64,000 nucleotides of DNA from an uncultured Robinsoniella sp. Lineage in GTDB: Bacteria > Bacillota > Clostridia > Lachnospirales > Lachnospiraceae. Within the stretch, counting starts at the first letter, position 1. Every line of letters begins with the position of its first letter. Below the pieces are notes generated by a model that did not search any database, was not told the origin of the DNA, and saw only the letters and a list, made by a program, of their open reading frames with translations. The position numbers were made by a program, and so were the translations under genes. The stretch covers positions 62,001 to 126,000 of the forward strand of contig UQCR01000002.1 in assembly GCA_900539655.1 (NCBI GenBank), in the 5' to 3' direction. Below, piece by piece: positions 1 through 9,464 of the stretch.

Positions 1-2
1 TG

Positions 3-578
3 GTACACATGTGTGTGTTAAAACCGGGAACAAGAGAAGAAATGCTTACCGTATCGGGAGTCGGGGAGTTCAAATATGATAAGTATGGGGAACGCTTTTT
101 AAACTGTGTGAAAAATGAGGCAGTAAAAGATGAATCATCGAAAGGCTCTGTTTTTGAAACCGGGTTTGCAGATATAGAAGAAAGTGAACCGGTAAAAGAG
201 GAAATAAAAGAAAAACGGGCCAAAAATAAGAAATCAGAATTTGTTCTGACTAATGAAATAGCGGAACAGATCCATTATGCAGAACAAACCACATTAAGTG
301 ACCTGGTAGGACAAATCAATGACCTGCGGGATGAACAGGTTATGAAACGGCTTACAAATAAATTGATCTTGCAAAAATTGTCAGAAGAAGGATTTTTGGA
401 AGATCGCGTGGTAAACGGGCGGCTCTTCAAAACCGTATCAGAAACGGGTATCGAATTTGGAATACAGGTAATAACGCGTTTGAGTGAAAAAGGAAATGAG
501 TACGAGGTACTTTATTATAATGAGGATGCCCAGAGGGAAATCATAAGGAAACTGCTGGGAGAATGGAAAGAGGGATGA
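3..578 (+). CDS. recQ: RecQ family ATP-dependent DNA helicase, C-terminal part (partial, 5' end outside window)
   Basis: The reading frame is open from the window edge, so only the C-terminal ~190 residues are present. They begin inside an HRDC domain: the segment EEMLTVSGVGEFKYDKYGE is the classic GVGxxKxxKYG end of HRDC, which binds nucleic acid in RecQ-type helicases. A charged linker (about residues 45-75) leads to a winged-helix-like C-terminal region of the kind found at the end of Firmicutes RecQ proteins. The helicase motor itself is upstream and unseen. RecQ unwinds DNA during recombinational repair. The frame ends at a TGA about 180 bases before murE, with a probable promoter between. 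The HRDC identification is solid; the exact RecQ subfamily cannot be judged from this fragment. Confidence 0.85.
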   Translation, partial: VHMCVLKPGTREEMLTVSGVGEFKYDKYGERFLNCVKNEAVKDESSKGSVFETGFADIEESEPVKEEIKEKRAKNKKSEFVLTNEIAEQIHYAEQTTLSDLVGQINDLRDEQVMKRLTNKLILQKLSEEGFLEDRVVNGRLFKTVSETGIEFGIQVITRLSEKGNEYEVLYYNEDAQREIIRKLLGEWKEG

Positions 579-623
579 TGAAAAAGACTCCGGTTTTAAG
601 TCGTCTTCTGCGGTGATAAAAAG

Positions 624-652
624 TTGAAAAGTACAGGTAGGTATGTTATTCT
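624..652 (+). promoter_or_regulatory. Putative sigma-A promoter of murE-priA
   Basis: TTGAAA (624-629), a 17-base spacer and TATTCT (647-652) lie between the recQ stop and murE. Spacing is ideal and the match to the vegetative consensus is good. A leader of about 100 bases would precede the murE start. This was identified by eye only. Confidence 0.5.
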
Positions 653-759
653 AAAGGGTAGAAAATCTCTGTAACCGCATATACCAGTCTCCGTTTTACA
701 TAAAATGGCACTGGGGTTATGGTTTTAAGACATGTAAGTCAGACATGGAGGATAATATT

Positions 760-2223
760 ATGAAATTGGCACAGTTATTAGAACGAGTGGAATATCAGTG
801 TACCCAGGGAGATATTCAGAGAGAAGTAACACAGGTCGTGAACGACTCCAGAAAAGTAACGGAAGGTTCTCTGTTTATCTGTATTAAGGGAGCCGTCAGT
901 GACGGACATAAATATGCAGGAGAAGTAGTTGAAAAAGGAGCTAAGGTACTGGTTGCAGAAGACAAGATCACGGCACCGGAGGATGTTACGGTGATTCAGG
1001 TTGCGGACACGCGCTATGCCATGGCACTTATTGCTGCGGCATATTACGGTCATCCGGCAGAAGAATTAAAGGTAATTGGTATTACCGGAACCAAGGGAAA
1101 GACTACTACCACATATATGGTAAAATCCATCCTGGAATCAGCTGGACATAAAGTGGGGCTGATCGGGACGATAGAAGCCATTATCGGTGATGAAGTGATC
1201 CCGGCGGCTAATACAACACCGGAATCTACACTGGTACAGGAGTATTTCAGACGCATGGCGGATGCAGGATGTGACTGCGTTGTAATGGAAGTTTCTTCCC
1301 AGGGACTGATGCTCCACAGAACGGCAGGATTTACCTTTGAGATAGGGATCTTTACAAATATAGAACCGGATCATATCGGTCCAGCGGAGCATGAGAGCTT
1401 CGAGGACTATTTAAAATGTAAGGCAATGCTGTTTAAACAGTGTAAACTTGGCATCTTTAATGCGGATGACGACCATCTGGATCAGATACTGGAGGGGCAT
1501 ACCTGTGAAGTGGAAACCTATGGTTTTTCCGAAAAAGCGGATCTTCGTGCAACTGGAACGAAACTGGTATCCAAACCAGGATATCTGGGGATAGCCTATC
1601 ATGTGAACGGACTTATGGATTTCGATGTTGAAATAGATATTCCCGGAAAATTCAGTGTCTACAATTCCCTGACAGCGATCGCGATCTGCAGGCATTTTGG
1701 TGTGAAAGAAGAGGATATCGTAGATGCTCTTGGCAAGGCGAAAGTAAAAGGCAGGATTGAAATGATTAAGGTGTCGGATGCATTTACCTTAATGATTGAT
1801 TATGCCCACAATGCTATGAGTCTGGAGAGTCTGCTCAGTACCCTGAAAGAGTACCACCCCAAAAGGCTGGTGTGTGTCTTTGGATGCGGAGGTAACAGGG
1901 CAAAGTCCAGAAGATATGAGATGGGAGAAGTGTCAGGCAGACTTGCTGATTTTACCATAATCACATCCGATAATCCCAGATTTGAAAAGCCGGAAGATAT
2001 ATTGGCAGATATTGAAACCGGAATTTCAAAGACCGGCGGAGAATTTATCAAGATTACAGATAGAAAAGAAGCAATTGCCTATGCGATTCACCATGGCATG
2101 CCGGGAGATGTAATTGTGCTGGCAGGAAAGGGCCATGAAGATTATCAGGAGATTGAAGGAAAGAAGTATCCCATGGATGAACGTATCCTGATTCGGGAAA
2201 TATTGGAAGAAGATACAAAATAG
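760..2223 (+). CDS. murE: UDP-N-acetylmuramoyl-L-alanyl-D-glutamate--2,6-diaminopimelate ligase
   Basis: Cytoplasmic Mur ligase that adds the third stem-peptide residue to UDP-MurNAc-L-Ala-D-Glu using ATP. All three Mur ligase domains are visible in 487 residues: an N-terminal substrate domain, the ATP loop GTKGKTTTT near residue 110, and a C-terminal domain with DNPR at residues 404-407. DNPR is the signature of enzymes that select meso-diaminopimelate, so the wall should be DAP type. The frame is open from an ATG at 745, but that ATG lies inside the ribosome binding site (GGAGG at 747-751), so the ATG at 760 is the better start. MurE is commonly in the division cluster; here it sits about 17 kb upstream of mraZ, next to priA. 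Confidence 0.95.
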   Translation: MKLAQLLERVEYQCTQGDIQREVTQVVNDSRKVTEGSLFICIKGAVSDGHKYAGEVVEKGAKVLVAEDKITAPEDVTVIQVADTRYAMALIAAAYYGHPAEELKVIGITGTKGKTTTTYMVKSILESAGHKVGLIGTIEAIIGDEVIPAANTTPESTLVQEYFRRMADAGCDCVVMEVSSQGLMLHRTAGFTFEIGIFTNIEPDHIGPAEHESFEDYLKCKAMLFKQCKLGIFNADDDHLDQILEGHTCEVETYGFSEKADLRATGTKLVSKPGYLGIAYHVNGLMDFDVEIDIPGKFSVYNSLTAIAICRHFGVKEEDIVDALGKAKVKGRIEMIKVSDAFTLMIDYAHNAMSLESLLSTLKEYHPKRLVCVFGCGGNRAKSRRYEMGEVSGRLADFTIITSDNPRFEKPEDILADIETGISKTGGEFIKITDRKEAIAYAIHHGMPGDVIVLAGKGHEDYQEIEGKKYPMDERILIREILEEDTK

Positions 2224-2278
2224 CAGATAAATAGCAGATATAAAATAGCAGATACAAAACGCAGTATTAGGAGAACCA

Positions 2279-4501
2279 ATGCAAAAGTTATACGCAAATA
2301 TTATTGTGGACATTACACAGGAAAAACTGGACCGTACATTTCAATATGAAATACCGGCTGAAATGCAGGAAAGCCTACAGCTGGGAATGGTTGTTAAAGT
2401 TCCGTTTGGCAGGGGAAACAGATTTATAAAAGGCTATGTGGTTTCTATCAGCCATAAATGTGAATACGACCCGTCTAAAATGAAGGAAATCTGTGAAATA
2501 GTGACAGACGGCAGTGACAGCGAATCCAGGCTGATTGCCCTGGCGGCATGGATCCGGGAAAATTATGGTGCGACAATGATACAGGCGCTAAAAACGGTTA
2601 TCCCAATCAAGCAAAAAGTCAAACCAAAAGAAAAGAAGCAGATCTGCCTGATTATGGAACGTACGGAAGCGGAAGAAAAGCTGGAGTTTTATAAGAAGAA
2701 GCATCAGAAAGCCAGAGAGCGCCTGCTGGAGGCACTATTGGAGGAGGAAGAACTTCCTTATGAACTGGTGACATCGAAGCTGAATATTACAGGTGCTACC
2801 ATAAAGTCTTTAACGGAACAGCTGATCATTGAAGTGAAAACCACCAAGGTCTATCGCAATCCCATTAAACTGGGAATGAAAGAAGATTATTTGCTTTTGC
2901 TGAACCAGGAACAGGCATATATTGCAAAACAGATCATCTCCGAGTGGGAGGATAAAAAAGCGCATACTTATCTGGTCCATGGAATCACCGGAAGCGGTAA
3001 AACGGAGGTATACATGGAACTGATTGCACATGCAGTCAAAATGGGGCAGCAGGCGATCGTGCTGATTCCTGAAATTGCACTGACATATCAGACGGTGATG
3101 CGCTTTTACAAGCGGTTTGGAGACCGGATTTCCATTATGAATTCAAGGCTGTCTGCAGGGGAGCGCTATGATCAGTTTGAGCGGGCAAAACAGGGGGACA
3201 TTGACGTAATGATAGGTCCCAGATCTGCATTGTTTACTCCATTTCCAAATCTGGGAATCATTATAATTGATGAAGAGCATGAGCCCACATATAAAAGTGA
3301 AAGTGTTCCCCGGTATCACGCCAGGGAGGTTGCCATCCAGCGTGGCATTTTGGAAGGTGCCAAGGTTGTACTGGGCTCTGCAACTCCCTCTGTGGATGCT
3401 TATTATAAAGCGAAGATCGGTGAATATACCTTGTTTACCATGCAGAACAGAGCAAAGACCAGTGAACTTCCAAATGTATATGTGGAAGATATGCGCAAAG
3501 AGATTCAGACTGGAAACCGATCTGTCATCAGCAGCCGGCTGAGGGAATTGATGCAGGACCGGCTTGATAAGAGGCAGCAGGTTATGTTATTCTTAAACAG
3601 AAGAGGGTATGCAGGATTTATATCCTGCCGTATGTGCGGTCATGTGATCCAGTGCCCTCATTGCGATGTTTCTCTGTCGGTTCACAATAATGGAAAGTTA
3701 GTCTGCCACTATTGCGGATACGAAGAATCCCAGCCGAAGAAATGCCCAAACTGTGGTTCGGAATTTATCAGAGGTTTCCGTGTGGGAACCCAGCAGGTGG
3801 AAGAGTTTGTACAGAAAGAATTTCCCCAGGCTAAGATCTTAAGAATGGATATGGATACGACAAAAGAAAAGGACGGGCATGAAAAAATACTGTCCGCTTT
3901 TTCCAATCAGGAGGCTGACATATTAATCGGAACACAGATGATTGTAAAGGGACATGATTTCCCGAATGTGACCCTGGTTGGAATCTTGGCAGCAGATCTG
4001 TCACTTCATGCCAGTGATTACCGGGCAGGGGAACGGACTTTCCAGTTGCTCACCCAGGCTGCGGGAAGGGCAGGCAGAGGTGAGGAGAAGGGGGAAGTCA
4101 TCATCCAGACTTATGACCCGGAACATTACTGTATCATAACAGCGGCGAATCAGGATTATGAAAGTTTTTATGAACAGGAGATAGCCTATCGGAGTCTGGC
4201 AGGGTATCCGCCCGCATCAAATATGATGGCTATTCACGGAGCTTGTCAGGAACTGATGCACTTAAGCCTGGCAATGGATTATCTGCAGAAATTTATTGTA
4301 CGCATAGCAGGAAATACCGGCGTGCGTATAATCGGACCTGCAGATGAGCCGGTAGCCAAGGTAAATGACATCTATCACAAGGTCATTTATCTTAAGGAAG
4401 AAAGACATGATTTACTGACTATGATTAAAGATAAAGTGGAACAATATATAGAAGCAAATCAGGGATATGAGAGTGTAAATATACAATTCGATCTGAATTA
4501 A
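2279..4501 (+). CDS. priA: Primosomal protein N' (replication restart helicase PriA)
   Basis: Superfamily 2 DNA helicase that recognises stalled forks and reloads the replisome. The 740 residues show an N-terminal DNA-binding domain, Walker A GITGSGKTE near residue 236, a DEEH box near 330, and a cysteine-rich zinc insertion (CRMCG, CPHCD, CHYCG, CPNCG) around residues 450-490, which is diagnostic of PriA. AGGAG at 2269-2273 supports the ATG at 2279. It is 55 bases after murE. The intervening DNA holds three imperfect copies of ATAGCAGATA, one of which overlaps the murE stop. Downstream come def and fmt, the usual Firmicutes order. Confidence 0.97.
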   Translation: MQKLYANIIVDITQEKLDRTFQYEIPAEMQESLQLGMVVKVPFGRGNRFIKGYVVSISHKCEYDPSKMKEICEIVTDGSDSESRLIALAAWIRENYGATMIQALKTVIPIKQKVKPKEKKQICLIMERTEAEEKLEFYKKKHQKARERLLEALLEEEELPYELVTSKLNITGATIKSLTEQLIIEVKTTKVYRNPIKLGMKEDYLLLLNQEQAYIAKQIISEWEDKKAHTYLVHGITGSGKTEVYMELIAHAVKMGQQAIVLIPEIALTYQTVMRFYKRFGDRISIMNSRLSAGERYDQFERAKQGDIDVMIGPRSALFTPFPNLGIIIIDEEHEPTYKSESVPRYHAREVAIQRGILEGAKVVLGSATPSVDAYYKAKIGEYTLFTMQNRAKTSELPNVYVEDMRKEIQTGNRSVISSRLRELMQDRLDKRQQVMLFLNRRGYAGFISCRMCGHVIQCPHCDVSLSVHNNGKLVCHYCGYEESQPKKCPNCGSEFIRGFRVGTQQVEEFVQKEFPQAKILRMDMDTTKEKDGHEKILSAFSNQEADILIGTQMIVKGHDFPNVTLVGILAADLSLHASDYRAGERTFQLLTQAAGRAGRGEEKGEVIIQTYDPEHYCIITAANQDYESFYEQEIAYRSLAGYPPASNMMAIHGACQELMHLSLAMDYLQKFIVRIAGNTGVRIIGPADEPVAKVNDIYHKVIYLKEERHDLLTMIKDKVEQYIEANQGYESVNIQFDLN

Positions 4502-4617
4502 CAAAAGTAGAGCTTCTGTCAGAAGCAATATAAAACACGTGCTGACACTTCATTACACAGATAATTCGGCAATGAGTAACCTTGATAATATAAACAAAAG
4601 AGTTGGAGGAAAGTAAA

Positions 4618-5094
4618 ATGGCACTCAGAAAGATAAGAATTATGGGAGATCCTGTTTTAACAAAAAAATGTAAACCAGTCAAAGAGATGACACCCAGAAT
4701 CCAGGAACTGATCGAGGATATGTTTGAAACCATGTACATGGAAATGGGAGTAGGGCTTGCGGCACCCCAGGTAGGAATCCTGAAAAGAATTGTGGTAATC
4801 GATACCGACGGAACTCCAAGGGTATTCATTAATCCGGAGATTTTGGAAATGGCGGATGAGCAGACCGGAAATGAAGGATGTTTAAGCCTGCCAGGCAAGA
4901 CGGGCATTGTAACAAGGCCAAATTATGTAAAAGTGAAGGCGCTGGATGAAAATATGGAAGAATTTACGCTGGAAGCTACGGAACTGCTAGCCAGGGCGGT
5001 GTGCCATGAGTGCGACCATCTGGATGGGGTTATGTTCACCAATCATGTGGAGGGTGAACTGATGGATGTGGAAAGCTTAGAGGATGAGGAATAG
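4618..5094 (+). CDS. def: Peptide deformylase
   Basis: Metalloenzyme that removes the N-formyl group from nascent proteins at the ribosome exit. The three family motifs are intact in 158 residues: GVGLAAPQVG, EGCLSLPG (metal-ligand cysteine) and HECDH (the HExxH metal site). The frame extends to a TTG at 4603, but that codon is inside the Shine-Dalgarno GGAGGA, so translation should start at the ATG at 4618, giving MALRKIRI. It is paired with fmt, the enzyme that adds the formyl group. The ~115 bases between priA and def may hold a secondary promoter; I see no strong one. Confidence 0.96.
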   Translation: MALRKIRIMGDPVLTKKCKPVKEMTPRIQELIEDMFETMYMEMGVGLAAPQVGILKRIVVIDTDGTPRVFINPEILEMADEQTGNEGCLSLPGKTGIVTRPNYVKVKALDENMEEFTLEATELLARAVCHECDHLDGVMFTNHVEGELMDVESLEDEE

Positions 5095-5198
5095 AGAATT
5101 AGAGTTAAAATATAGTCAGGAAAAAAAGAGAATGAAGGCAATAGAATATAGATGGGACTATAAAAATAAGAGCCTGCATTTAGAAAAGAGGTTATAGG

Positions 5199-6131
5199 AT
5201 GAAGGTTGTATTTATGGGTACCCCGAATTTTGCAGTGGGTACATTGAAGAAACTGATAGAATCCCGGCATGAGGTTTTAGCAGTGGTAACCCAGCCGGAC
5301 AAGCCGAAGGGCAGAGGAAAAGCAATGCAGTTTCCACCGGTAAAAGAAGTAGCGGTTGAAGCAGGGATTACGGTGTACCAGCCTAAAAGAGTGAGAGAAC
5401 CGGAATTTCTGGAGACATTAAAAGAGCTTTCACCGGACGTGGTGGTAGTGGTTGCTTTTGGGCAGATTATTCCTCAGGCAGTGCTGGATGTTCCGAAACT
5501 TGGCTGTCTGAATGTACATGGGTCTTTACTGCCGAAGTACCGTGGTGCGGCGCCGATACAGTGGGCTGTAATCGATGGAGAAAAAGAATCCGGAGTTACG
5601 ATTATGCGCATGGATGCAGGGCTGGATACCGGAGATATGATTACTACCAGGGTGATAAAACTGGAAGAAAAAGAAACGGGCGGCAGCTTGTTTGACAAGC
5701 TCAGCCAGGCGGGCGCTGAGCTGTTAATAGAGACGTTGGATCAATTGGAAGCAGGAGCTGTTTCCTATGAAAAGCAGCCGGCGGAAAGTTCCACAGATTA
5801 TGCCAGAATGTTAAAAAAAGAAGATGGACAGATTGACTGGAAGAAAAGTGCGGCAGAGCTGGAACGGCTGATCAGGGGATTGAATCCGTGGCCCAGTGCA
5901 TATACACATTTGGATGGGAAAACAATGAAGATCTGGATGGCTGATGCAGAAGATGGAGATTCCGGATTAGAACCGGGAACCGTAACCGAAGTTACCAGGA
6001 ACACAGTAAAAGTGCAGACTGGAGACGGACTGTTAAGCCTTTTAGAAGTACAGTTGGAAGGCAAGAAAAAAATGCCTGTGGATGCGTTCCTTCGGGGATG
6101 CCAGTTAGACGCCCAAAGCCAATTATCTTAA
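5199..6131 (+). CDS. fmt: Methionyl-tRNA formyltransferase
   Basis: Transfers a formyl group from 10-formyl-tetrahydrofolate to Met-tRNA for translation initiation. The 310-residue length is typical. The N-terminus MKVVFMGTPNFAV, the folate-site motif HGSLLPKYRGAAPI around residue 106 and a C-terminal OB-like tRNA-binding domain are all present. The gene follows def by about 100 bases, forming the formylation/deformylation pair found across bacteria. The start is an ATG with a weak purine stretch (AGAGG, ATAGG) upstream. Confidence 0.97.
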   Translation: MKVVFMGTPNFAVGTLKKLIESRHEVLAVVTQPDKPKGRGKAMQFPPVKEVAVEAGITVYQPKRVREPEFLETLKELSPDVVVVVAFGQIIPQAVLDVPKLGCLNVHGSLLPKYRGAAPIQWAVIDGEKESGVTIMRMDAGLDTGDMITTRVIKLEEKETGGSLFDKLSQAGAELLIETLDQLEAGAVSYEKQPAESSTDYARMLKKEDGQIDWKKSAAELERLIRGLNPWPSAYTHLDGKTMKIWMADAEDGDSGLEPGTVTEVTRNTVKVQTGDGLLSLLEVQLEGKKKMPVDAFLRGCQLDAQSQLS

Positions 6132-6216
6132 AAAAGTTTAAGAATTTATGAAATTACTGTGAAGTTGCTGGTTTTTTGCAAAAAATAGGGTAGAATAGTC
6201 TCACTTGAACCCGTGC

Positions 6217-6240
6217 ACATCGTAAGCCTGCTTACGATGT
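6217..6240. repeat. Perfect inverted repeat upstream of the YugP-type protease gene
   Basis: ACATCGTAAGC (6217-6227) and its exact complement GCTTACGATGT (6230-6240) are separated by two bases. No T-run follows, so it is not an intrinsic terminator. It could be an operator or an mRNA leader hairpin. A smaller stem (GTGTG/CACAC, about 6256-6271) follows closely. Confidence 0.6.
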
Positions 6241-6299
6241 TGCTCAAGATAAGTAGTGTGGATTTTCACACAAGATGACGATAGAAGGGAATGAATATC

Positions 6300-7043
6300 A
6301 TGTTACTTAGCTACAGCAGTTCAAATGGATTTTATGGATTAGGTTTTGGCGGTCTGGGTATGCTTTATGATCCGACTATGATTTTGGTGCTGATCGGACT
6401 GGTCATCTCATTGGCGGCATCAGCCAGGGTAAAGAGTACTTTTGCAAAATACAACAAGATGCGCAGTATGTCAGGTCTCACCGGTGCCCAGGCAGCGGAG
6501 CGGATTCTACATGGTGCCGGTATCTATGATGTGGGAATTCAGCGCGTTCAGGGAAATCTTACCGATCATTATGATCCAAGAACGAAAACTCTGAACTTAT
6601 CAGACAGCACGTATATGTCAACTTCAGTTGCAGCCATAGGAGTGGCGGCCCACGAATGCGGTCATGCTATCCAGCATCAGGAGAAATATAAGCCCCTGGT
6701 ACTGAGAAGTACACTGGTTCCGGCTGCAAATCTGGGATCTACGCTGTTCTGGCCGATTTTTCTGGCCGGACTGATATTTTCAATGGGACCGCTTATGACA
6801 GCGGGAATTGTTTTATTTACACTGGCGGTAATCTTTCAGCTGGTAACACTTCCGGTAGAATTTAATGCTTCCTCACGGGCGGTTAAAATTCTTGGTACTT
6901 CCCACATTTGCGGGGACCAGGAGGTATCCGCTGTAAAACAAGTACTTTCAGCAGCAGCACTTACCTACGTTGCGAGCCTGGCATCTTCTATTCTGCAGCT
7001 CCTTCGTTTGATCATACTATCAGGAGGAAGGAATCGTGACTAA
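6300..7043 (+). CDS. Membrane zinc metalloprotease, YugP family
   Basis: Predicted integral-membrane neutral zinc metallopeptidase (Zn_peptidase_2/YugP family). HECGH at residues 118-122 is the zinc and catalytic motif. It sits between an N-terminal hydrophobic segment (about 12-35) and hydrophobic helices in the second half, one near 150-190 and one at the C-terminus. The biological substrate of the family is not well established. The frame also offers an ATG at 6291, but the purine-rich AGAAGGGA (6283-6290) abuts that codon and is properly spaced for the ATG at 6300, giving 247 residues. The stop overlaps the rsmB start by eight bases, so the two are translationally coupled; this gene commonly sits beside rsmB in clostridia. 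Confidence 0.9.
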   Translation: MLLSYSSSNGFYGLGFGGLGMLYDPTMILVLIGLVISLAASARVKSTFAKYNKMRSMSGLTGAQAAERILHGAGIYDVGIQRVQGNLTDHYDPRTKTLNLSDSTYMSTSVAAIGVAAHECGHAIQHQEKYKPLVLRSTLVPAANLGSTLFWPIFLAGLIFSMGPLMTAGIVLFTLAVIFQLVTLPVEFNASSRAVKILGTSHICGDQEVSAVKQVLSAAALTYVASLASSILQLLRLIILSGGRNRD

Positions 7044-8391
7044 AACGGTAAACTTAAGAGAAATTGTACTGGGTATTTTAATGGAAGTTACGGAGGAAGA
7101 AGAATACAGCCATATTGTAATCCGTAATGTACTGGAAAAATACCAGTATTTAGAAAAACGAGACAGGGCATTTATTACGAGGCTTGCGGAAGGGACTATA
7201 GAGTATATGCTTCAGATGGATTATATCCTGGAGCAGTTCTCTACGGTAAAGGTAGCAAATATGAAGCCTTTAATCCGCAATCTGCTGAGAATGTCTGTGT
7301 ATCAGATTAAATATATGGACAGCATTCCGGATTCTGCAGTCTGTAATGAAGCTGTGAAAATAGCTCAGAAGCGTGGATTTTACAGTTTAAAAGGCTTTGT
7401 AAACGGAGTGCTTCGCAGTATAGCCAGAGGAATAGACAAGGTGGAATATCCGGATCCGGCTAAGGATCCACTTCATTATCTTTCGGTAAGGTATTCCATG
7501 CCGGAGTGGATTTTAAGGAAATGGCTGGGGCAATATGATCTGAAAACAGTTGAAACAGTCTGTATGAATTTTGAAAAAGATCAGAAGACCAATATCCGCT
7601 GTAACTTGAATAAGGCAACTAAGGAAGAAGTGAAGGCCAGTCTGGAGGCCCAGAATATTACAGCAGAAGATGTATCCTACCTGGATTATGCTCTGGAAAT
7701 TTCCGATTATAATTATATGCAGGCAATCAATGCATTTAAGGAAGGGCTGTTCCAGGTACAGGATGTAAGTTCTATGCTTGTTGCGGAGATTGCGGCGCCG
7801 AAGTTCGGGGACTACTGCATCGATGTCTGTGCGGCCCCTGGTGGAAAAAGCCTTCATCTGGCGGACAAGTTAAACGGCAGCGGACATGTGGAAGCAAGGG
7901 ATATTACAGATTACAAAGTAGATATGATGCTGGAAAATATAGAACGGGTAGGACTGATTAATATGTTAGCCGTACGTCAGGATGCAACAGCATTTGACGG
8001 GGCTTCGGTGGAAAAAGCAGATATTCTGCTGGCTGACCTTCCCTGCTCCGGACTGGGCGTTATTGGTAAAAAAACAGATATAAAATACAAAATGACAGAG
8101 ACAAAGCAGCAGGAACTGGTGAAACTGCAGAGGAAGATACTGGATACGGTTTATCCTTATGTAAAAGTAGGGGGAACCCTGATTTACAGTACCTGCACCA
8201 TAGGAGCAGATGAGAATCAGTTTAATGTAAAATGGTTTTTGGACAATTATCCATTCCAGCTGGAAAGCATTGATCCCTATATCTGTGATGAATTAAAAAG
8301 TAAGACCACAAAAGCAGGTTATCTGCAGCTGTTGCCGGGAGTCCATAAGACGGATGGGTTCTTTATGGCAAGGTTTAAGAGGATAGGTTAG
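7036..8391 (+). CDS. rsmB: 16S rRNA (cytosine-967-C5)-methyltransferase RsmB
   Basis: SAM-dependent methyltransferase of the Nol1/Nop2/Sun family, acting on 16S rRNA. It has an N-terminal NusB-like RNA-binding domain (about residues 1-140), a Rossmann SAM-binding core (CAAPGGKSLHLA near 260), the PC motif in DLPCSGLGV, and the catalytic-cysteine motif YSTCTI. The start is a GTG at 7036 with a strong AGGAGGAAGG just upstream, inside the end of the protease gene. The 451-residue length is normal. rlmN follows after five bases, so two rRNA methylases are co-expressed. Confidence 0.95.
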   Translation: MTKTVNLREIVLGILMEVTEEEEYSHIVIRNVLEKYQYLEKRDRAFITRLAEGTIEYMLQMDYILEQFSTVKVANMKPLIRNLLRMSVYQIKYMDSIPDSAVCNEAVKIAQKRGFYSLKGFVNGVLRSIARGIDKVEYPDPAKDPLHYLSVRYSMPEWILRKWLGQYDLKTVETVCMNFEKDQKTNIRCNLNKATKEEVKASLEAQNITAEDVSYLDYALEISDYNYMQAINAFKEGLFQVQDVSSMLVAEIAAPKFGDYCIDVCAAPGGKSLHLADKLNGSGHVEARDITDYKVDMMLENIERVGLINMLAVRQDATAFDGASVEKADILLADLPCSGLGVIGKKTDIKYKMTETKQQELVKLQRKILDTVYPYVKVGGTLIYSTCTIGADENQFNVKWFLDNYPFQLESIDPYICDELKSKTTKAGYLQLLPGVHKTDGFFMARFKRIG

Positions 8392-8395
8392 TAAA

Positions 8396-9433
8396 ATGGA
8401 AAAAGTAGATTTAAAGACGCTTGATTTTCAGGAGATGAAAGCGGAGATGGCAAGGATTGGAGAAAAGCCGTTTCGGGCGGGACAGATTTACCAGTGGATA
8501 CATCAGAAACTGGCTGATTCTCCCCGGGATATGACGAATTTATCCAAAGGTCTCAGGGATACACTGGCTGAGCATTATGATTGTACATGTCTTTCGGTAG
8601 TGGAAGTGCTTACTTCTCAGATAGACGGAACACAAAAATACTTATTTGAACTGGCAGATCAAAATGTGATTGAAAGTGTACTCATGCGATATAAGCACGG
8701 AAATTCCGTGTGTATTTCTTCCCAGGTGGGGTGTAAGATGGGATGCCGTTTCTGCGCTTCTACGATTGGAGGATGGACCCGGAATCTTACGGCAGCAGAG
8801 ATGCTGGACCAGATTTACCGGATCCAGAAGCTGTCTGGGGAGCGGGTTAGCAACGTCGTTGTGATGGGAACGGGAGAACCTCTTGACAATTATGACAATA
8901 TATTAAAATTTTTCCAAATGCTTACAGATGAACACGGGCTGAATATCAGCCAGAGGAATATTACCGTTTCCACATGCGGTATCGTTCCCAAAATGAAACA
9001 GCTTGCCGAGGAGCAGCTTCAGATTACGCTGGCACTGTCCCTCCACGCGTCTAACCAGGCAAAGCGGCAGGAATTAATGCCAATAGCCAATAGATACAGC
9101 CTGGATGAAGTAATTGATGCATGTCAGTATTACTTTGAGAAGACGGGGCGAAGAATTACTTTTGAGTACAGTCTGGTGGGCGGCGTAAACGACAAAAAGG
9201 AAGATGCAGATGAACTGGCTGCACTTATTAAGCCGTTAAACTGCCACGTAAATCTGATCCCGGTGAACCCGATCAAGGAAAGGGAATACGTTCAGTCCCA
9301 GAAAAAAGTTATAGACAATTTCAAAAATAAACTTGAAAAATGTGGAATTAATGTTACTATTAGAAGAGAAATGGGCAGAGATATCAATGGTGCCTGTGGA
9401 CAGTTACGCAGAAGTTATATGGAGAAATCTTAA
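8396..9433 (+). CDS. rlmN: 23S rRNA (adenine-2503-C2)-methyltransferase / tRNA m2A37 methylase RlmN
   Basis: Radical-SAM enzyme that methylates A2503 in 23S rRNA and A37 in some tRNAs. The Fe-S cluster cysteines C113, C117 and C120 lie in GCKMGCRFC. The C-terminal NGACGQLR contains the resolving cysteine expected of RlmN. The 345-residue length fits. RlmN rather than Cfr is preferred because of chromosomal context: the order fmt-rsmB-rlmN-prpC-prkC is widely conserved in Firmicutes. Confidence 0.95.
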   Translation: MEKVDLKTLDFQEMKAEMARIGEKPFRAGQIYQWIHQKLADSPRDMTNLSKGLRDTLAEHYDCTCLSVVEVLTSQIDGTQKYLFELADQNVIESVLMRYKHGNSVCISSQVGCKMGCRFCASTIGGWTRNLTAAEMLDQIYRIQKLSGERVSNVVVMGTGEPLDNYDNILKFFQMLTDEHGLNISQRNITVSTCGIVPKMKQLAEEQLQITLALSLHASNQAKRQELMPIANRYSLDEVIDACQYYFEKTGRRITFEYSLVGGVNDKKEDADELAALIKPLNCHVNLIPVNPIKEREYVQSQKKVIDNFKNKLEKCGINVTIRREMGRDINGACGQLRRSYMEKS

Positions 9434-9464
9434 GTGTCATAAATGGTAAAGGAGAGGAAGAAAC

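Noticed and set aside
8670..8864. Alternative-frame open frames inside rlmN, priA and other housekeeping genes
   Set aside because: They overlap clearly coding frames and show no independent start signals or protein families.
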